A stretch of 64,000 nucleotides of DNA from Seminavis robusta (Eukaryota; Bacillariophyta; Bacillariophyceae; Naviculales; Naviculaceae). The notes below the pieces were generated by a model, which saw only the letters and a list, made by a program, of their open reading frames with translations, did no database searches and was not told the DNA's origin. Each line of letters starts with the position of its first letter. Within the stretch, counting starts at the first letter, position 1. The stretch lies in assembly GCA_903772945.1 (NCBI GenBank), contig CAICTM010000020.1:120655-184654 (forward strand), read 5' to 3'. The position numbers were made by a program, and so were the translations under genes. This document shows positions 62,184-64,000 of the stretch, piece after piece.

Positions 62184-62864
62184 TTATGCCGCGGTCGTTG
62201 CAATACCAGAGCAGCGGTCTGGGCTGCTTTGACGTTCAGGCATGATTGGTCTTCCAGCGCCTCGAACAGCGCTCAAGCTCTTGGCGCGACGCAAGAGTCC
62301 CCGTCGACCCTGTGCGAACCGGCCTCCAGATTCAGCTACTGCATCTTCCTGCTCGTTCGAATCCTCCAGTACATTCAAACGTTTCTGGCTTAGCTGACGA
62401 TCAAAGCGCCTCTTCGTGGCCGTCACAGCATCAAAAACAGCAAGTCCCGCAGCGCCACCCGCAATGACTGCATCTGTCAAAGCTTCTGTGGCGGCAGTTG
62501 CAAGTCCCACCGGTTCCACCTCTGGCTCCGGGGGCGCCTCATTCGAGACGTATCGAGCCTTTCCGCCCTTGTCTTTCCAAAGAGTCCTCTTTGGCATGCT
62601 GTTTGTTCTAGGGGGAGGTCTCCTGATCTTTTCTTCTTTCTTTGGTAGGTGCTGTTCGTCTGTCTTTTCAACCTGGGCATCATCTCTATTCCATCTCAAT
62701 CCTCGCGGCATGCTGAGAGATCTCGCAGGTAGTCGTCTGACTCTCTCTGCCTGCACGGGCTTTTCTACCGGTGTCGGGGAAGCATCTTCATTGCTTATGG
62801 AAAGAGACACGGTGGAGCAAGAGCAATCCGAAAGACTCTCTGACTTGTCTAGACCCTCTTCCAT
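62184..62864 (-). CDS. Basic R-x-x-S protein, probable family member 3
   Basis: A 226-residue protein; ATG 62864 (the longer frame opens at GTG). Two copies of a motif lie in the N-terminal half: RRLPARSLSMPRGLRWNRD and RRPPPRTNSMPKRTLWKDK, spaced about 40 residues apart. The C-terminal RRGLLRRAKSLSAVRGAG lines up with the RRALLAHTKSQGN and RRGSLLARTKSQGN segments of the two small neighbours, so all three may be related. Between them is an Ala-rich, helix-like stretch (ATAATEALTDAVIAGGAAG, about 118-142) that could be a weak membrane or amphipathic helix. Many consensus sites for basophilic kinases. Function unknown. Confidence 0.68.
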   Translation of the reverse strand: MEEGLDKSESLSDCSCSTVSLSISNEDASPTPVEKPVQAERVRRLPARSLSMPRGLRWNRDDAQVEKTDEQHLPKKEEKIRRPPPRTNSMPKRTLWKDKGGKARYVSNEAPPEPEVEPVGLATAATEALTDAVIAGGAAGLAVFDAVTATKRRFDRQLSQKRLNVLEDSNEQEDAVAESGGRFAQGRRGLLRRAKSLSAVRGAGRPIMPERQSSPDRCSGIATTAA

Positions 62865-63699
62865 CTTGCTTGTTTGCTTTCTTTGCGTTTCTATTGTTTC
62901 GTTTCCCAATCTATGTCTTTTTATGCCAAGCTTGGTGTTGTGAGTGAATTCTAACCCTTCCGCAGACACCTATCTGACCATAGCTAGCTATACCTACCTG
63001 GAACAAAGACCTCGCTCTTCGGGGCTCATGCCACACCGTAGTAGTGTTGGCTCAAGGATCGTTTGTTTCACCTCCAGTAAAAACTGGACGTCGATCTGAT
63101 TTATTGGGAGCGACGACCTTCACCAGTGACATCCGATTATTGAAGGTCTTTCCTGTTCAGCGTTCGTTCACCGGAGACGCCTTCGGTTTGGAAAAAATCG
63201 GTGAACGAGGCACGACCACCAAGATCCACCATACCCTACGGTGGAAGCGTCGTTTTTGTTTGTCTACTTGTTACCTGTCCCGGTAGCCCTGGCCGAGTGG
63301 CTCTGTTCTTGGTTCAAAGCAAGCTCGATACGGTACATTATTGATCCATTTGCGTTCGCAAGGCATACCGGTACCGTAGATGCACTAATCTTTTCCTTTA
63401 GGTCGCTCGGTTTACGATCCCACATATTGACACCCCCGTCACTCCAGTAAACTGCTTATAGTCTAGTGCGAAGGAATTGCGTGTGGTACCGGTAAGGCTG
63501 TACTTCATCACTTATCTAGGGTCGCTGCTGCACGGTTGTCGTTTTTGCTGTAGAGGGCTGGTACTGCGACCACCACCATTCTTTCCTCTTAAGCTTCCTG
63601 CAAGAAGTCAGATCTTTTTCTCTTACCAACCTTGTAGCTGCAGTTACCGTCAATCGCCTGATACGAGGCTGTTACGAAGGAATCGTAAACCCCATCTAG
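62865..63699. other. Intergenic stretch
   Basis: No supported gene. GGTACCG words near 63367-63379 and 63485-63492. A tRNA-like GGCCGAGTGG at 63290-63300 lacks the rest of a cloverleaf. Confidence 0.45.
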
Positions 63700-64000
63700 T
63701 TAGTCGAGGGGTTGCTCAGGGAGGGAGTTGATGAACATGACAAGTTCAGCGGCACGGTGCTGGAGCGACGTTTGTGATCTTGCATTTGCAACTACGCTGG
63801 TATTGCTCGTGGGATGAGATTCCCATGGCTTTGGAACTGCGACAATTCCACCACTTAGCTGCACTAAAGGCCTCCAGAGGGCATCGCAGTCAATTCGCAC
63901 CATTTGCCGGATCGTTGTCTCACAGGCTTTGCTTGTTTCGACATGAGCATCCCCCAAGAACGGCAGTATCATCGTTCCTACAGAAGGAACAAACCCTGCC
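63700..64000 (-). CDS. C-terminal end of a HEAT-like protein (cut by window)
   Basis: The minus frame is open from the right edge to the stop at 63700-63702, giving about 99 residues. It reads SVGTMILPFLGDAHVETSKACETTIRQMV, two antiparallel helices with the Asp-x-x-x-E-T/V-R-like turn seen in HEAT repeats, then a looser tail and a final helix RAAELVMFINSLPEQPLD. An ATG at 63970 exists, but the sequence before it is also coding-like. HEAT proteins act as scaffolds; which one cannot be told from this fragment. Confidence 0.5.
   Translation of the reverse strand, partial: AGFVPSVGTMILPFLGDAHVETSKACETTIRQMVRIDCDALWRPLVQLSGGIVAVPKPWESHPTSNTSVVANARSQTSLQHRAAELVMFINSLPEQPLD

Noticed and set aside
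63285-63360. tRNA-like start (GGCCGAGTGG)
   Set aside because: Only an A-box-like word; no acceptor stem, anticodon arm or T loop could be paired.

Overview
The window looks like nuclear DNA of a diatom, most like a raphid pennate, although I cannot name a species from sequence alone. Evidence: proteins with a signal peptide followed by the ASAFAP-type plastid leader (exact ASAFAP at 14291-14274 of the Clp gene), short GT-AG introns of 67-102 bp in otherwise intron-poor genes, Pro/Thr-rich secreted proteins with Cys-rich ends, helicase-associated (HA) domain proteins, and many long disordered proteins. Gene density is moderate and genes lie on both strands. Several starts were moved inward to the first true ATG, because the longest open frame begins at GTG or TTG.

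Layout. 0.4-3.2 kb: a four-helix membrane protein, an mTERF fragment and a plastid-type 2Fe-2S protein. 3.4-7 kb: a gene-free AT-rich block with a hairpin, a roughly 13-bp satellite and long degenerate repeats. 7-10 kb: a disordered protein and a spacer full of GGTACCGGTACC words. 10-16.5 kb: a secreted PT-repeat protein, a six-exon plastid HSP100/Clp chaperone divergent from a plastid membrane protein, and a small one-helix protein. 17.8-31.6 kb: disordered or secreted proteins of unknown function, a Methyltransf_22-like enzyme with one intron and a DUF1769-like protein. 31.9-49.4 kb: a TIR-like/TPR protein, an HA-domain protein with a recent 375-bp internal duplication, a ModA-like binding protein with a GPI-type tail, a STAND-type ATPase, an ankyrin protein, a GT31-like glycosyltransferase, a repeat-flanked broken gene, a PARP-like ADP-ribosyltransferase and a PfkB kinase. 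51.2-56.4 kb: a 929-aa multispanning protein (three exons) with a VTT/DedA-like core and an F-box-like protein. 57.4-62.9 kb: three small basic Ser-rich proteins on one strand that look like a family. The right edge cuts a HEAT-like gene.

How genes may work together. The Clp gene and its divergent neighbour both carry plastid leaders (F and W at the predicted cleavage site) and share a 364-bp promoter with a perfect TGACGTCA site, so co-regulated plastid genes are plausible. The 32-48 kb stretch brings together modules typical of intracellular sensing (TIR-like+TPR, STAND ATPase, ankyrin, ADP-ribosyltransferase). The small R-x-x-S proteins at 57-63 kb are the best candidate for an undescribed family. 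All functional links are inference.
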